NCBI GenBank assembly: GCA_007130125.1
Contig: SLSZ01000135.1
Span: 1 to 44,798, forward strand
From: Bacteroidales bacterium
GTDB taxonomy: Bacteria > Bacteroidota > Bacteroidia > Bacteroidales > UBA7960
Direction: 5' to 3'
Length of the DNA stretch: 44,798 nt
The position numbers and the translations under genes were made by a program. Of this stretch, positions 44,539 through 44,798 are shown piece by piece (position 1 is the first letter of the stretch; each line of letters opens with the position of its first letter). A model generated the notes under the pieces. It worked only from the letters and a program-made list of their open reading frames with translations, was not told where the DNA came from and searched no databases.

Positions 44539-44659
44539 GGTGCTCTGCACCTATTAATTAGCTACGGCTGCATGTTTGGCTACATATGTTGCGGTGCTCT
44601 GCACCTATTACTTAGAGGAGGCTGCATATTTGGCTGCAAATGTTACGGTGCTCTGCACC
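44539..44659. repeat. Palindrome array right of the transposase
   Basis: Three perfect forward copies of GGTGCTCTGCACC start at 44539, 44593 and 44647, exactly 54 bp apart. Between them are the same GGCTGCAT(G/A)TTTGGCT units as in the left array. The last copy ends 46 bp before the long hairpin at 44706-44739. Confidence 0.9.
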
Positions 44660-44705
44660 TTTTTTTTGATTTTTTACAGGGTTTTGATTTTTATATTTGG
44701 GATTT

Positions 44706-44739
44706 ACCCTGTTAAATGTAATTTTGTATTTAACAGGGT
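44706..44739. repeat. Perfect 12-bp stem hairpin
   Basis: ACCCTGTTAAAT (44706-44717) and ATTTAACAGGGT (44728-44739) are perfect reverse complements with a 10-nt loop. A third copy of the stem end, ACAGGGT at 44676-44682, could pair with the same left arm (44706-44712), so two alternative hairpins are possible. No poly-T run follows, so a standard terminator is not clear. Confidence 0.6.
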
Positions 44740-44798
44740 GAATTTTGAACTTTGAAGTCTGAACTTTGGATTTTTAATTACTTATTTAGCCCCATGTA

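Noticed and set aside
43507-44659. CRISPR array
   Set aside because: The repeats are 13-bp palindromes and the spacers are themselves conserved between units; there are no variable spacers of constant length and no cas genes.

Overview
The window is AT-rich chromosomal DNA from a member of the Bacteroidota. The evidence is a TonB-dependent receptor with STN and carboxypeptidase-regulatory domains, DUF4249 and DUF5686 proteins, a cell-surface protein with a type B T9SS sorting domain, promoter-like TAnnTTTG boxes instead of sigma70 -10 boxes, almost no Shine-Dalgarno sequences, and a flexirubin-type pigment locus. The genus cannot be resolved from the sequence alone.

Left part (1-12.9 kb, all + strand). 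It opens with the 3' end of an outer-membrane-protein-like gene. A 574-bp regulatory gap follows, carrying two identical-pattern inverted repeats (TGTTC-N6-GAACA) exactly 20 bp apart. Next is a four-gene run (1007-7945): a TonB-dependent receptor, a DUF4249 lipoprotein, a large MG2-like protein with a plug-like C-terminal part, and a small secreted protein of unknown function. Then come a DmpA/P1-family peptidase, a GNAT-nitrilase fusion, a probable outer-membrane barrel protein and an S41-family lipoprotein peptidase. A clear bidirectional terminator (12956-12994) separates these from the converging genes.

Middle (13.0-18.5 kb, - strand). This block holds an AbgT-family transporter with its own good promoter, a 690-aa T9SS-secreted protein with CUB and P-domain-like modules, a PemK/MazF-type toxin with its antitoxin, and a flavin reductase family protein. 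A divergent DUF5686 gene follows on the + strand.

Pigment locus (21.4-42.3 kb, + strand except one aldo/keto reductase). It contains DarA- and DarB-like dialkylresorcinol enzymes, a BtrH-type acyltransferase-like protein, an ABC exporter pair and a thioesterase. It also has two intact FabF-like ketosynthases, a half-length ketosynthase-like protein, an ACP, a chain-length-factor-like ketosynthase, a polysaccharide deacetylase family protein and a LolA-like carrier with a small lipoprotein. A FabZ/ApeI-like dehydratase, a GT2-DUF2062 protein, a three-domain MMPL/PlsC/methyltransferase fusion and a CrtI-like oxidoreductase complete it. The set fits synthesis of an aryl polyene esterified to a dialkylresorcinol (a flexirubin) and its delivery to the outer membrane. 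No tyrosine/histidine ammonia-lyase, aryl-CoA/ACP ligase or FabG-type ketoreductase is in the window, so those steps must be encoded elsewhere.

Right end (42.3-44.8 kb). An ECF sigma factor gene runs straight into the 3' half of a 6-bladed beta-propeller gene, a likely deletion scar. After it an IS200/IS605-type HUH transposase sits inside an array of short palindromes (GGTGCTCTGCACC and variants), mostly spaced 54 bp apart. Several intergenic gaps of the pigment locus are filled with short word-like repeats, some present as inverted copies kilobases apart.
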